This document shows positions 1 through 8,290 of a stretch of 64,000 bases of DNA, one piece after another (the stretch's first letter is position 1; each line of letters opens with the position of its first letter). The DNA comes from Thermoactinospora rubra (GTDB lineage: Bacteria; Actinomycetota; Actinomycetes; Streptosporangiales; Streptosporangiaceae): positions 186,001 to 250,000 of the forward strand of contig NZ_KZ084326.1 in assembly GCF_002093975.1 (NCBI RefSeq). Reading direction: 5' to 3'. Position numbers and translations under genes: made by a program. The notes beneath the pieces were generated by a model, which saw only the letters and a program-made list of their open reading frames with translations, had not been told where the DNA came from and did not search any database.

Positions 1-1331
1 AGTTCTCGCTGTTCCGCGAGTCGCTGCCGGGCGAGAAGGTGACGGTCAACGCCTACGCCCAGCGCCAGCCGCTGCGCACGATCGCGGGCGGCATGGCCAC
101 CGCGACCGTGGAGCTGGGGGACAGGATCGACGAGGGCGGGCAGGGCTGGCTGGGGCCGTACATCGGGGAGACCATCGGCCGGGCGCGCAGCATCGTCCAC
201 TTCGACCCGCTGGTGGCGGCCACCCGCAACCGGCCCACGGCCATCGCGGTCACCGGCGAGCCGGGTGGCGGCAAGACCACGCTCGCGCTGCTGATGATCT
301 ACCAGATGGCGTTGCGGGGCGTCACGGTCGCCGTGATCGACCCCAAGGGCGACGCCGAATCACTGGTCCAGCTGCTGCAGAAGCGGGGGCGCAAGGCGCG
401 GGTCATCCCGCTGGGCTCGGCCGCGCCCGGCCTGCTGGACCCGTTCTCCTTCGGCGACGACATCGCGGCGAAGAAGACCATGGCCACCGAGACGCTGCGG
501 CTGCTGCTGCCCCGCATGTCGGAGGAGCGCGAGTCGGCGATGATCCAGGCGGTGGCGGCGGTGGCCAACGGCCCCGACCCGAGCCTGGGCAAGGTCGTGG
601 ACTACCTGGAGCAGGCCGACGACGCCGCGTCCAAGAACCTGGGCGCGGTGCTGCGCTCGATGTCGGAGATGCACCTGGCCAGGCTGTGCTTCGACCCCTC
701 GGGCGGCGAGCAGATCGACACCGAGGGCTGGACCACGGTCTTCACCCTGGCCGGGTTGACGCTGCCGGACGTGGCCACGGGCCGCGACGACTACTCCTAC
801 GAGCAGCGGCTCAGCGTGGCCCTGCTGTACCTGGTCTCGCAGTTCGCGCGCCGCCTGATGAACGGCCTGGACCGCCGCGCGCCCAAGGCGATCTTCCTGG
901 ACGAGGCGTGGGCGATCACCTCCACCCCGGAGGGGGCCAAGCTGGTGCCCGAGGTCAGCCGCATGGGCCGCTCACGCAACACGGCCCTGGTGCTGGTGTC
1001 GCAGAACGCCGGCGACCTGCTCAACGAGCAGGTGACCAACTGCCTGTCGTCGGTGTTCGCCTTCCGCTCCACCGAGCGGACCGAGGTCGACCACGTCATG
1101 TCGCTGCTCGGCGTGGACCCCTCGGAGGAGCACAAGGCGGTCCTGCGCTCGCTGGGCAACGGCGAATGCGTTTTCCGCGATCTGGATGGCAGAGCCGGGC
1201 GGATCGCGGTAGACCTGATCTCCGAAGAACTGCTCCGCTGGCTCGACACGAACCCTACGCACGACAAACCCAAGGACAACGGGCATGATCTTCAAGGGGG
1301 AGTGGGCAGAGCGCAGGAGGTGCGGTCATGA
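1..1331 (+). CDS. VirB4/TraC-like conjugation ATPase, 5'-truncated by window edge
   Basis: C-terminal part of a type IV secretion or conjugation ATPase, expected to power DNA or protein transfer at the inner face of the membrane. The reading frame is open to the first base of the window, so the true start lies upstream; an internal GTG at 39 is not the start. A Walker A motif (GEPGGGKTT) is followed by a DPKGDAE strand, and a Walker B (KAIFLDEAWAIT) sits about 200 residues later. Then comes a SQNAGDL segment typical of VirB4/TraC and FtsK-HerA ATPases. The stop overlaps the next start by four bases (ATGA), so translation is probably coupled. The next three genes look like further parts of the same channel. 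Family is secure; whether it belongs to a mobile element or to a fixed chromosomal locus cannot be told here. Confidence 0.82.
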   Translation, partial: FSLFRESLPGEKVTVNAYAQRQPLRTIAGGMATATVELGDRIDEGGQGWLGPYIGETIGRARSIVHFDPLVAATRNRPTAIAVTGEPGGGKTTLALLMIYQMALRGVTVAVIDPKGDAESLVQLLQKRGRKARVIPLGSAAPGLLDPFSFGDDIAAKKTMATETLRLLLPRMSEERESAMIQAVAAVANGPDPSLGKVVDYLEQADDAASKNLGAVLRSMSEMHLARLCFDPSGGEQIDTEGWTTVFTLAGLTLPDVATGRDDYSYEQRLSVALLYLVSQFARRLMNGLDRRAPKAIFLDEAWAITSTPEGAKLVPEVSRMGRSRNTALVLVSQNAGDLLNEQVTNCLSSVFAFRSTERTEVDHVMSLLGVDPSEEHKAVLRSLGNGECVFRDLDGRAGRIAVDLISEELLRWLDTNPTHDKPKDNGHDLQGGVGRAQEVRS

Positions 1332-3595
1332 GACGACGCAGGGGTGTGTCCCTGACCAGACGACGCCGGGTCGGGACCTTGGCGCTGCTCCTGCTTCTCG
1401 GCTTCCTCTTCTTGCCGGGGTCGGCGGCGGCCGACGGCCCGTGCGACCTGTCGCCCGACCTCACGCCCGAGGTGGTGGGCTCCAGCGTCGACGGGCTGCT
1501 CCAGCCGCCCGCGGCCGAGGGCGCCGCGCCCGCGGCGACCACGCACTACGCGCGGTTCGGCATGGCCGGGCAGTTCTGGCACACCCACGAGCTGGGCTGT
1601 TCCGACATCGCCGCCGTCTTCGGCAACTCGTGGGCCAACACGATCTTCCTGTGGGCCAAGTCCATCGACAAGCTGACGATCAGCACCTACCAGGCCGCCG
1701 CCAGCGAGGGGCCGCTCCAGTCGATCAAGGACGTGGTCGACGAGATCGTCACGAACCTGTCCAAGGCGCTGTACTGGCCCTACCTCACGCCGATCATCCT
1801 GCTCGGCGCGATCTGGCTGGCGTGGTACGGCCTGCTGCGCAAACGCGCCTCCATGAGCGTCGAGGGCGTGATCTGGATGGTGGTCGCCGTGACGGCGGCC
1901 ACCTGGTTCTTCGCCCGGCCGCAGGACTTCACGGGGCTCGGCAAGCTCGTCACGGACAAGACCGGCGAGGTGGTCAACTCGGCCTTCGCCGGGCTGCCCG
2001 GCGCGCAGGGCACCTCCTGCTTCCCGCAGGACACCGCCGCCAAGGGCTTCGGCCGCACCGGCACGGCGGGCGTCGAGCAGAACGCCGACGCCCTGTGGGC
2101 CACGCTGGTGTGCAAGCCGTGGCTCATGGGCCAGTTCGGCACCTCCGACACCAACGCGCCGGTCGTGCGCGACTTCGGCCTGCGGCTGCTGGAGATCCAG
2201 TCCATCGAGGCCGCCGAGCTCAGCCAGAGAACCCCCGACAGCGCGGCCTACCAGGCGCAGTACGAGGAGATCGTCAACCCGCTGAAGGGCGACCCGCGCT
2301 ACGCGATCGTCCAGGGCAAAGACTGGACCAACCGGCTGGGCGTGGCGATCGGCGCGCTGCTGGCCGCCCTGGTGGCCGGACTGCTGATCTTCCTGGTCGC
2401 GGTGTCGCTGCTGGTGCTCAAGGTCGGCTTCCTGCTGCTGCTCATCCTCGGCCCGGTGTTCCTGCTGATCGGCGTGCATCCGGGCAGCGGCCGGATCATC
2501 GCGATGCGCTGGGTCGAGATGCTCATCGGCACGCTGCTGCGGCAGGCGGTGCTGGCGCTGGTGCTCAGCGTCCTGGTGTACGGCTACGCGCTCATCATGT
2601 CCACCGGGATGTCCTGGGGCCTGCAGATCCTGTTCATGGCGCTGCTGACCATCGCCGTGTTCTTCTACCGCAGGCCGTTCCAGCACCTGTTCGCCTCCAT
2701 GAGCGGGCACACGATCACCACGCGGATGCTGGGCGAGGCGGCCAGCTCCCCGATCCTCGAGCGCTCGGCGGTGGCCCTGCCGCCGGTCGCGACGGCCCGC
2801 GTGGGCCGGTGGGGGCTGCGCAAGGCCGAACCGCTCCTGGCCGCGGCCGCCGCGGGGGGCACCGCGGGAGCGGCCGCCGCGGCGGCCACCGCGGCCCAGG
2901 GACGCGCCCGCGCCGAGGAGGGCGGGGCCACGACATCGGCGGGCACGCGGGTGCCCGCCGCCGCCGCGCCGCTGGCCGGCGAGCAGCAGGGCAAGGCCGG
3001 CGCCCGCCCGGCCGCCGCCACCCGCACCGGCTCGGCGCCGCCGCTCAACCTCGGCGGCTCCTCCGCGCGCCAGGCTGGCGCCCGCGGAGGCTCCCGCCCG
3101 TCCGGTGCGGCGGGCTCCACCGGCGGGTCCGGCTCGAGTACGGCGGGCGGCTCGACCGGCTCGCGCCCGTCGAGGGGCGGCAGCCTGTTCGGCGGATCGG
3201 GGTCGGCAGGGTCGGCAGGGTCGGCAGGGTCGTCCGGGTCGTCCGGGTCGTCCGGGTCGTCGAGCGGGTCGCGGGGCAGCGGCTGGTTCGGCGGGCGGTC
3301 CGGGGGCGGCTGGGCGTCCTCCAGGACGGGCGGCGGTCGCTCGTCCGGCGGGAGCAACGGGGGATCGTCCTCCTCTCGTGGAAGCGGCGCGGGCTCGTCG
3401 TCCTCGCGCGGCTCCGGAGGCTCGGGCCTGTTCGGCGGGGGCGGGAGCCGTACCGGACGGCCGGCGGAGGTGCCGCGGGCACGCGACGCCGAGCCGCCGC
3501 CGCTGTGGCTGCCCAGCCGCGACGGCGAGGGCCGGGGCGGTGAAGGGCCGCCCGTGCCGTTCTGGCTCAAGCCCAGCAAGCCCGACAAGGACTGA
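1328..3595 (+). CDS. VirB6/TrbL-like polytopic membrane protein with Ser/Gly-rich tail
   Basis: Probable channel subunit of the conjugation-like apparatus. An N-terminal signal sequence (about residues 12-35) is followed by a Cys-containing extracellular region. At least five hydrophobic segments lie between about residues 150 and 450, a layout typical of VirB6/TrbL proteins. The last third is Ala-rich and then a low-complexity tail of Gly/Ser repeats including tandem GSA and GSS units, ending in a Pro-rich stretch. The tail is encoded by short GTCGGCAGG- and GTCGTCCGG-type DNA repeats, so its length probably varies between strains. The start overlaps the upstream ATPase stop, and the VirB8-like gene begins three bases after this stop. 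No catalytic motif is seen; assignment rests on topology and neighbours. Confidence 0.65.
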   Translation: MRRRRGVSLTRRRRVGTLALLLLLGFLFLPGSAAADGPCDLSPDLTPEVVGSSVDGLLQPPAAEGAAPAATTHYARFGMAGQFWHTHELGCSDIAAVFGNSWANTIFLWAKSIDKLTISTYQAAASEGPLQSIKDVVDEIVTNLSKALYWPYLTPIILLGAIWLAWYGLLRKRASMSVEGVIWMVVAVTAATWFFARPQDFTGLGKLVTDKTGEVVNSAFAGLPGAQGTSCFPQDTAAKGFGRTGTAGVEQNADALWATLVCKPWLMGQFGTSDTNAPVVRDFGLRLLEIQSIEAAELSQRTPDSAAYQAQYEEIVNPLKGDPRYAIVQGKDWTNRLGVAIGALLAALVAGLLIFLVAVSLLVLKVGFLLLLILGPVFLLIGVHPGSGRIIAMRWVEMLIGTLLRQAVLALVLSVLVYGYALIMSTGMSWGLQILFMALLTIAVFFYRRPFQHLFASMSGHTITTRMLGEAASSPILERSAVALPPVATARVGRWGLRKAEPLLAAAAAGGTAGAAAAAATAAQGRARAEEGGATTSAGTRVPAAAAPLAGEQQGKAGARPAAATRTGSAPPLNLGGSSARQAGARGGSRPSGAAGSTGGSGSSTAGGSTGSRPSRGGSLFGGSGSAGSAGSAGSSGSSGSSGSSSGSRGSGWFGGRSGGGWASSRTGGGRSSGGSNGGSSSSRGSGAGSSSSRGSGGSGLFGGGGSRTGRPAEVPRARDAEPPPLWLPSRDGEGRGGEGPPVPFWLKPSKPDKD

Positions 3596-3598
3596 CAC

Positions 3599-4222
3599 AT
3601 GACCAGCGGCAAGCGCGTCATCGCCTTCGCGGCCGTGGTGGTGGCCGTGGTGGCACTGAGCGTCTACCTCACCTTCTTCCAGGAGGGCGACGCGGCCGAG
3701 CCGGTCGCGAGCCGTCCCAGCGCGACCGTCACGGCGGCCGGCCAGGCCCCCGCCTCGCCGCTGGCCACGGCCACCGGCGAGCCGTTCGACATCTACTCCT
3801 ACCTGCCGGTCACCAAGGAGCAGCTGGCGGCGGCGGCCGACCTGGCCGAGCGGTTCACCGCCACCTACGGCACCTTCCGCTACGACGAGGACCCCGCCGC
3901 CTACGCGGCGCGGGTGAAGGTGTTCACCACCGGCGGCCTGGGTGAGGTGCTGACCCGGTCGCTGACCTCGGCGGGCACCGTCGAGCGCAACCGCGCCGAC
4001 CAGGTGGTCTCCACCGGCACCGCACGGCTGAAGGAGATCAGGGAGGTCGGCGCCACCTCGGTGGTGTTCGTCATCACCGGCACGCAGGAGCTGACGACCA
4101 AGAACGGCAAGGACACCGTGACGGCCGACTACGCGGTGACCGTGACCCGGGTGGGCTCGGACTGGCGGGTGTACGACCTGCAGCCGGCCGGCGAGGGCCA
4201 GGAGGGAGACCCCCAAGGGTGA
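3599..4222 (+). CDS. VirB8/TcpC-like single-pass conjugation protein
   Basis: A 207-residue protein with one N-terminal membrane segment (about residues 8-26), a Pro/Ala-rich linker, and an alpha/beta domain from about residue 65 to 195. That domain ends in a VTVTRVGSDWRVYDLQP strand, as in NTF2-like VirB8/TcpC proteins of Gram-positive conjugation systems. Such proteins form the periplasmic or wall-side ring of the channel. It starts three bases after the VirB6-like gene and its stop overlaps the GTG of the next gene (GTGA). Sequence conservation in this family is low, so the call leans on fold-like pattern, size and operon position. An unrelated NTF2-like secreted protein is the alternative. 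Confidence 0.6.
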   Translation: MTSGKRVIAFAAVVVAVVALSVYLTFFQEGDAAEPVASRPSATVTAAGQAPASPLATATGEPFDIYSYLPVTKEQLAAAADLAERFTATYGTFRYDEDPAAYAARVKVFTTGGLGEVLTRSLTSAGTVERNRADQVVSTGTARLKEIREVGATSVVFVITGTQELTTKNGKDTVTADYAVTVTRVGSDWRVYDLQPAGEGQEGDPQG

Positions 4223-5310
4223 ACTCCCCCTCCTCCCACTCCCGCCTGCTGCTGGCGCTCGGCGCCGCCGCGCTCGTCCTCGTCACGATGATCATGTCTC
4301 CCATGCTGATGACCTCCGTGCCGTCCTTCCTCGGCGGCGGCACCGTGGACTGCATGGAGGACGGCACGCCCGTGGAGGAGGTCTCCGACACGGCCGCCTC
4401 CGACATCCCCGCCGACTACCTGGAGCTGTACAAGAAGCACGGCAAGAAGGTCGGCGTGCAGTGGAACGTGCTGGCCGCCGTGGGCAAGCGCGAGACCGAC
4501 CACGGCCGCTCGACCCTGCCCGGCGTCAAGAGCGGCACCAACTACGCGGGCGCGGCCGGGCCCATGCAGTTCCTCATCGGCACGTGGGGCGGCAAGGCGC
4601 GGATCAGCATGGACGAGGAGTTCAACGGCTACGCCTCCGACGGCGACGGCGACGGCATCGGCGACGTCTACAACCCGGCCGACGCCATCCTGGGCGCCGC
4701 CAAGATGCTCAGGCGCAACGGCGCCCCCGAGGACGTCCGCCGCGCCCTGTTCGTCTACAACCGCGCCTGGTGGTACGTCGACCAGGTGATGGAGATCGCC
4801 CGGGGCTACGCCAGGAGCGGCGAGGTGGGGCTGCCGCCCGAGGCCGAGCCGGCCTGCGACGAGCCGCTGGTGGCGGCCGCCCCGAGCGACGTCGTGCGCG
4901 GCATCCTGGCCTACGCGCTGGCCCAGCGCGGCAAGCCGTACCTGTGGGGCGGCACGGGCCCGGACGCCTTCGACTGCTCGGGCATCGTGTACATGGCCTA
5001 CCGGAGCGTGGGGCTGAGCATCCCGCGCACCACGTTCGGGCAGTGGCCGTTCGGCGTGCGGGTCGAGCCGGGGCAGGAGCAGCCGGGTGACCTGGTGTTC
5101 TTCAACGCCGGGCCCGGCACCAGGCCCGGCAGTCCCGGCCACGTCGGGCTCGTGGTCGCCAAGGGCAAGATGGTCGAGGCGCGCTGCCGGCTGTGTGGGC
5201 CCATCAAGGTGACCCGGTACGACGACCGGCCCAGCCTGGTCGGCTTCACCCGGCCGCTGCAGAATCCGGACGTGCTGGCGCAGCTGAGGAAGCTGCGCAA
5301 TACGCTGTGA
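4219..5310 (+). CDS. Bifunctional peptidoglycan hydrolase: SLT-type plus NlpC/P60
   Basis: Exported wall hydrolase that probably opens peptidoglycan for the secretion channel. An N-terminal membrane/signal segment (about residues 8-30) is followed by a lytic-transglycosylase-like domain (residues 65-190) with the VGKRETDHGRS and GAAGPMQFLIGTW motifs. A C-terminal NlpC/P60 endopeptidase domain (about 225-350) carries the catalytic Cys in DAFDCSGIVYMAY and the His in GHVGLVV. This two-domain plan matches VirB1-like or CwlT-type hydrolases of Gram-positive conjugative elements. The GTG start overlaps the previous stop, which places it firmly in the same operon. Domain calls are clear; the role in conjugation is inferred from position. 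Confidence 0.85.
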   Translation: MNSPSSHSRLLLALGAAALVLVTMIMSPMLMTSVPSFLGGGTVDCMEDGTPVEEVSDTAASDIPADYLELYKKHGKKVGVQWNVLAAVGKRETDHGRSTLPGVKSGTNYAGAAGPMQFLIGTWGGKARISMDEEFNGYASDGDGDGIGDVYNPADAILGAAKMLRRNGAPEDVRRALFVYNRAWWYVDQVMEIARGYARSGEVGLPPEAEPACDEPLVAAAPSDVVRGILAYALAQRGKPYLWGGTGPDAFDCSGIVYMAYRSVGLSIPRTTFGQWPFGVRVEPGQEQPGDLVFFNAGPGTRPGSPGHVGLVVAKGKMVEARCRLCGPIKVTRYDDRPSLVGFTRPLQNPDVLAQLRKLRNTL

Positions 5311-5314
5311 CCCC

Positions 5315-5704
5315 GTGACCGTCGTTGTCGTCGCCGCCGCCATCTGCTCCGGCGGGAGGGTCCTGGCCGCACAGCGGGGCGACCCGCCCGCGCTCGCCGG
5401 GGGTTGGGAGTTCCCCGGCGGCAAGGTGGACCCCGGGGAGAGCGAGGCCGAGGCGCTGGTCCGCGAGTGCCGCGAGGAGCTCGGCGTGGAGATCTCGGTG
5501 GGCCGCCGGGTGGGCGGCGACTGGCCGCTCGCGCCCGGCTACGTCATGCGGGTCTTCCTCGCCACGCTCGTCGAGGGGGCGCCGCAGCCGAAGGAGCACC
5601 TGGCGCTGCGCTGGCTGGCGCCGGAGGAGTACTTCTCCGTGCCGTGGCTGGAGGCGGACCTCCCGGTGATGAAGGCGGTCGCCGATGTGCTCGCCCGGGA
5701 TTAG
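5315..5704 (+). CDS. Nudix hydrolase, MutT-like (8-oxo-dGTP diphosphatase type)
   Basis: A 129-residue enzyme with a complete Nudix box at about residues 33-55 (GGKVDPGESEAEALV, then RECREELGV). It is expected to hydrolyse nucleoside diphosphate-linked substrates, possibly oxidised purine nucleotides, given its small MutT-like size and the WEFPGGK lead-in. The GTG start lies four bases after the wall hydrolase stop, so it may be read through from the conjugation-like operon although it has no obvious link to it. Catalytic Glu residues of the REUXEEXGU signature are all present. The exact substrate cannot be read from sequence. Confidence 0.85.
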   Translation: MTVVVVAAAICSGGRVLAAQRGDPPALAGGWEFPGGKVDPGESEAEALVRECREELGVEISVGRRVGGDWPLAPGYVMRVFLATLVEGAPQPKEHLALRWLAPEEYFSVPWLEADLPVMKAVADVLARD

Positions 5705-5708
5705 GTTT

Positions 5709-5723
5709 GTTACTCTAAGTGAC
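5709..5723 (+). promoter_or_regulatory. Candidate MtrA-type direct-repeat box (GTNAC-N5-GTNAC)
   Basis: GTTAC TCTAA GTGAC lies between the Nudix gene and the secreted protein at 5762. It fits, as I recall it, the loose direct-repeat pattern (GTNAC spaced by five) reported for the actinobacterial response regulator MtrA, which controls wall and secreted protein genes. The sequence just after it can also fold (GACAC-AATCA against TGAT-GTGTC). The motif is short and could occur by chance. Confidence 0.3.
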
Positions 5724-5761
5724 ACAATCATTGCCTGGAGTGATGTGTCGAGGAGAGTGCC

Positions 5762-6241
5762 GTGACGAACCGAGGGATGTGGCTGCGGTGCGCGGTCGTC
5801 GCGGGGGTGCTGGCTTCGGCCACGGTGGGTGTGGCGGGCGGCGCGTCCGCCGACGACGCCGATCGCTGTCCCGGCGACGACCCGCGGGCGGATGTGCGGC
5901 TGGACGGCGAACGGCGGCCGGTCGGAACGCGCCCCCAAGCTCCGCCGGTCGCGACCGGCGCTCTTCCCGCCCAGGCGGCCACGCTGTCCCTGACGGTCCC
6001 GTTGCCCCCGACCGTGGCGCCCAGGCCGGCCTTCAGGCCCGCCGGCGCGCCGCTGCCGCGGGAGCTCGTCGCCTCCCGCCGGGAGGACCCGGAATCGGCC
6101 GCCTCGCCGGCCACCCCGCCGGCCGTGCTGCGCGACCTGCCGCTCGCCGCCGCCGGAATCGCCATTCTCCTGACTGCCCTGTCCGCGATTTCCTCGGCAC
6201 AACGTGGGAAAATGCGGCGCCGTATGCGGCCTGTGCCATGA
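5762..6241 (+). CDS. Small secreted/membrane-anchored Pro/Ala-rich protein, unknown
   Basis: A 159-residue hypothetical protein. A signal peptide occupies about residues 8-30 with an ASA-type cleavage site before DDADRC. The middle is Pro/Ala/Arg-rich and of low complexity. A single hydrophobic helix at about residues 128-148 is followed by a basic tail (KMRRRMRPVP), so it is probably a wall-exposed protein anchored by its C-terminus. No LPXTG sorting motif is present. The GTG start is preceded by GAGGAGAG four bases upstream. It is followed by a second exported proline-rich protein, and a possible MtrA-type box lies upstream. No family was recognised. Confidence 0.6.
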   Translation: MTNRGMWLRCAVVAGVLASATVGVAGGASADDADRCPGDDPRADVRLDGERRPVGTRPQAPPVATGALPAQAATLSLTVPLPPTVAPRPAFRPAGAPLPRELVASRREDPESAASPATPPAVLRDLPLAAAGIAILLTALSAISSAQRGKMRRRMRPVP

Positions 6242-6313
6242 CGCCGACTTTACTGTTACTTTTACCCGGCTAGTATTCCAATGCTGAGGCATCGGAACTG
6301 CGAAGGGGCGCAG

Positions 6314-7471
6314 GTGAAGTCCAGGCGACTGACGGCCGCATCGGCGGTGCTGCTGTCCATCGGCTTAAGCGGCGGTGCCGTGCTACTGGCCTCGCCGCTG
6401 GTCACGCAGGGCGCCAACGCGGCCGTGCTCGTCCTCGACCCCGGTTTCGAGGAGCCCTGCGACGCCGGCGGCGTCTGCGAGCCCTCGACGCCCGAGGTCA
6501 CCGTCACGGTCACCACGACCCTGCCGACTCCGACCCCGACGGAGCAGCCGGAGACCACGATCACCAAGACGGTGACGCCCAAGCCGAGCAAGAAGTCGAC
6601 TCCCAAGCCCGCCCCCACCACGCAGGCGCCCCCGACGCCCACCCCGCAGCCGGTCCAGTCCTCGCCCCAGCAGCTGCCCACCGCCCCGCCGATCGTCGCC
6701 ACCCAGACGCCCACCCCCGAACCCTCCGTCAGCCTGCCCGTCGTGGCCGGCCAGGAGAGCTCGCCGCCGGCCACCGCGCCGGCCTCGGATACCGGCGAGT
6801 CCTCGGCGCTGGAGGTCCGCGCCGCCACGCCCGAGCGCGACCTGCGCGGCTTCACCAACCGGCTGGCCATCCCGGCGCTCATCCTGGTGCTGCTGGCGCT
6901 GTTCGCGGTGCTCGTCTTCGAGGGGCGGCTGCGCAGGATGGCGCACGCGGCAGCCGTACGGAAGGCCGGGCCGCAGCGCCCGCCCACGGACCCGCACGGC
7001 TACCCGGCCGGGCCCGGCGCCGCCGGTCCGTTCCCCGGCTACCCGGGTGGTACGGCTTACGCGCCCATCATCAGCTTCGTGCCGGTGCAGACCTACCCGA
7101 GCGGGCCCGTCCAGTACGCCCCGGCCTACCACGACCCCGCGATGTACGGCCAGGCGGCCCCGCCGTACCAGGAGCCGCCCGCCTACGAGCCGCCCGCCTA
7201 CGAGCCGCCCGCGCAGGACCCGGTGGTCGTGCAGCCGGAGGCGGTCAAGGAGTACCGCGAGCCGTTCGAGCCGGTCAAGGAGTACCGTGACCCGTTCGAG
7301 CCGGTCATCCCGCCGAGCGAGGCTCCGCCCGCCGACATCCCGCCCGGCGGCGACGCGCCCTACCGCGAGCCGCACGCCCCGGCCTTCGACGCCGAGCACG
7401 GCGACCCGGACCCGTGGGAGGGCCGGACGGTGGAGGAGCCGCGGCCGGGGTTCCTCCGCGACGACCGCTGA
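6314..7471 (+). CDS. Exported Pro/Thr-rich single-pass surface protein, unknown
   Basis: A 385-residue hypothetical protein with an N-terminal signal sequence (MKSRRLTAASAVLLSIGLSG). Next comes an extracellular region rich in Pro-Thr repeats (PTPTEQP, PKPSKKSTPKP), one membrane helix near residues 185-205, and a Pro/Tyr-rich probably cytoplasmic tail. The tail carries tandem copies of YEPPA and of the VKEYR(E/D)PFEPV unit. The GTG at 6314 was preferred to an in-frame upstream codon because GAAGGGG stands seven bases before it and the signal sequence begins right there. The tail repeats suggest a length-variable protein. A strong bidirectional terminator follows. Function unknown. Confidence 0.62.
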   Translation: MKSRRLTAASAVLLSIGLSGGAVLLASPLVTQGANAAVLVLDPGFEEPCDAGGVCEPSTPEVTVTVTTTLPTPTPTEQPETTITKTVTPKPSKKSTPKPAPTTQAPPTPTPQPVQSSPQQLPTAPPIVATQTPTPEPSVSLPVVAGQESSPPATAPASDTGESSALEVRAATPERDLRGFTNRLAIPALILVLLALFAVLVFEGRLRRMAHAAAVRKAGPQRPPTDPHGYPAGPGAAGPFPGYPGGTAYAPIISFVPVQTYPSGPVQYAPAYHDPAMYGQAAPPYQEPPAYEPPAYEPPAQDPVVVQPEAVKEYREPFEPVKEYRDPFEPVIPPSEAPPADIPPGGDAPYREPHAPAFDAEHGDPDPWEGRTVEEPRPGFLRDDR

Positions 7472-7483
7472 ACCGCCGCTGAC

Positions 7484-7531
7484 GAACGAAGAGGGGGCGC
7501 CGCCCGTAAGGGTGGCGCCCCCTCTTCGTTC
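7484..7531. terminator. Bidirectional hairpin terminator between convergent genes
   Basis: An inverted repeat of about 22 bp (GAACGAAGAGGGGGCGCC pairing with GGCGCCCCCTCTTCGTTC) with a short loop and a single mismatch lies between the plus-strand surface-protein gene and the minus-strand sdhB. It lacks a long T run, as is usual in high-GC actinobacteria. Confidence 0.8.
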
Positions 7532-7537
7532 ACGGTG

Positions 7538-8290
7538 TCACTTCGGGCGGCGGAAGATCTTGTTGCCCAGCCACACCAGCGGGTCGTACTTGCGGTCGAC
7601 CACGCGCTCCTTCATGGGAATGAGCGCGTTGTCGGTGATCTTGATGTGCTCGGGGCAGACCTCGGTGCAGCATTTGGTGATGTTGCAGTAGCCGAGGCCG
7701 TGCTCCTTCTGCGCGGCCTCCTGCCGGTCGGCCACGTCGTAGGGATGCATGTCCAGCTCCGCGATCCGCATGAGGAAGCGCGGCCCGGCGAAGGCGGGCT
7801 TGTTCTCCTCGTGGTCGCGGATGACGTGGCAGACGTTGTTGCACATGAAGCACTCGATGCACTTGCGGAACTCCTGCGAGCGCTCCACGTCCACCTGCTG
7901 CATGCGGTACTCGCCCGGCCGCACCCCGGCGGGCGGGGTGAACGACGGGATCTCCCGGGCCTTGGCGTAGTTGAAGGACACGTCGCAGACCAGGTCCTTG
8001 ATGACCGGGAAGGTCCGCATCGGGGTGACCGTGATGACCTCGTCCTGCGCGAAGGTGGACATGCGGGTCATGCAGCCCAGGCGCGGCTTGCCGTTGATCT
8101 CCATCGAGCAGGAGCCGCACTTGCCCGCCTTGCAGTTCCACCGGACCGCCAGGTCGGGGGCCTGGGTGGCCTGGAGCCGGTGGAGGATGTCGAGGACGAC
8201 CTCGCCCTCGTTGACCTCGACGGTGAAGTCCTCGAGCCTGCCTTCGCCGCCCTCACCGCGCCAGACGCGGAACTTCGCCTTGTAGCTCAT
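7538..8290 (-). CDS. sdhB: Succinate dehydrogenase iron-sulfur subunit, Sdh1 type
   Basis: A 250-residue electron-transfer subunit that carries electrons from the flavoprotein to menaquinone. The N-terminal plant-ferredoxin domain has the [2Fe-2S] ligands CKAGKCGSC and GC about 12 residues on. The C-terminal domain has the CIECFMCNNVCHV and CCTEVCPEH clusters for [4Fe-4S] and [3Fe-4S]. Start chosen at MSYKAKFRVW, where ATG overlaps the sdhA stop (ATGA). Upstream sequence in this frame is only the shadow of sdhA. It ends the membrane anchor - flavoprotein - FeS operon, the order of the mycobacterial Sdh1 locus (Rv0249c-Rv0247c). Cluster ligands are all intact. Confidence 0.92.
   Translation of the reverse strand: MSYKAKFRVWRGEGGEGRLEDFTVEVNEGEVVLDILHRLQATQAPDLAVRWNCKAGKCGSCSMEINGKPRLGCMTRMSTFAQDEVITVTPMRTFPVIKDLVCDVSFNYAKAREIPSFTPPAGVRPGEYRMQQVDVERSQEFRKCIECFMCNNVCHVIRDHEENKPAFAGPRFLMRIAELDMHPYDVADRQEAAQKEHGLGYCNITKCCTEVCPEHIKITDNALIPMKERVVDRKYDPLVWLGNKIFRRPK

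Noticed and set aside
1292..4216. 974-codon open frame on the minus strand opposite the conjugation-like genes, and a 752-codon plus-strand frame at 1285-3543
   Set aside because: Both are shadows of the VirB6-like gene: composition is Arg/Gly/Pro-rich and without domain motifs, as expected from GC-rich third positions.
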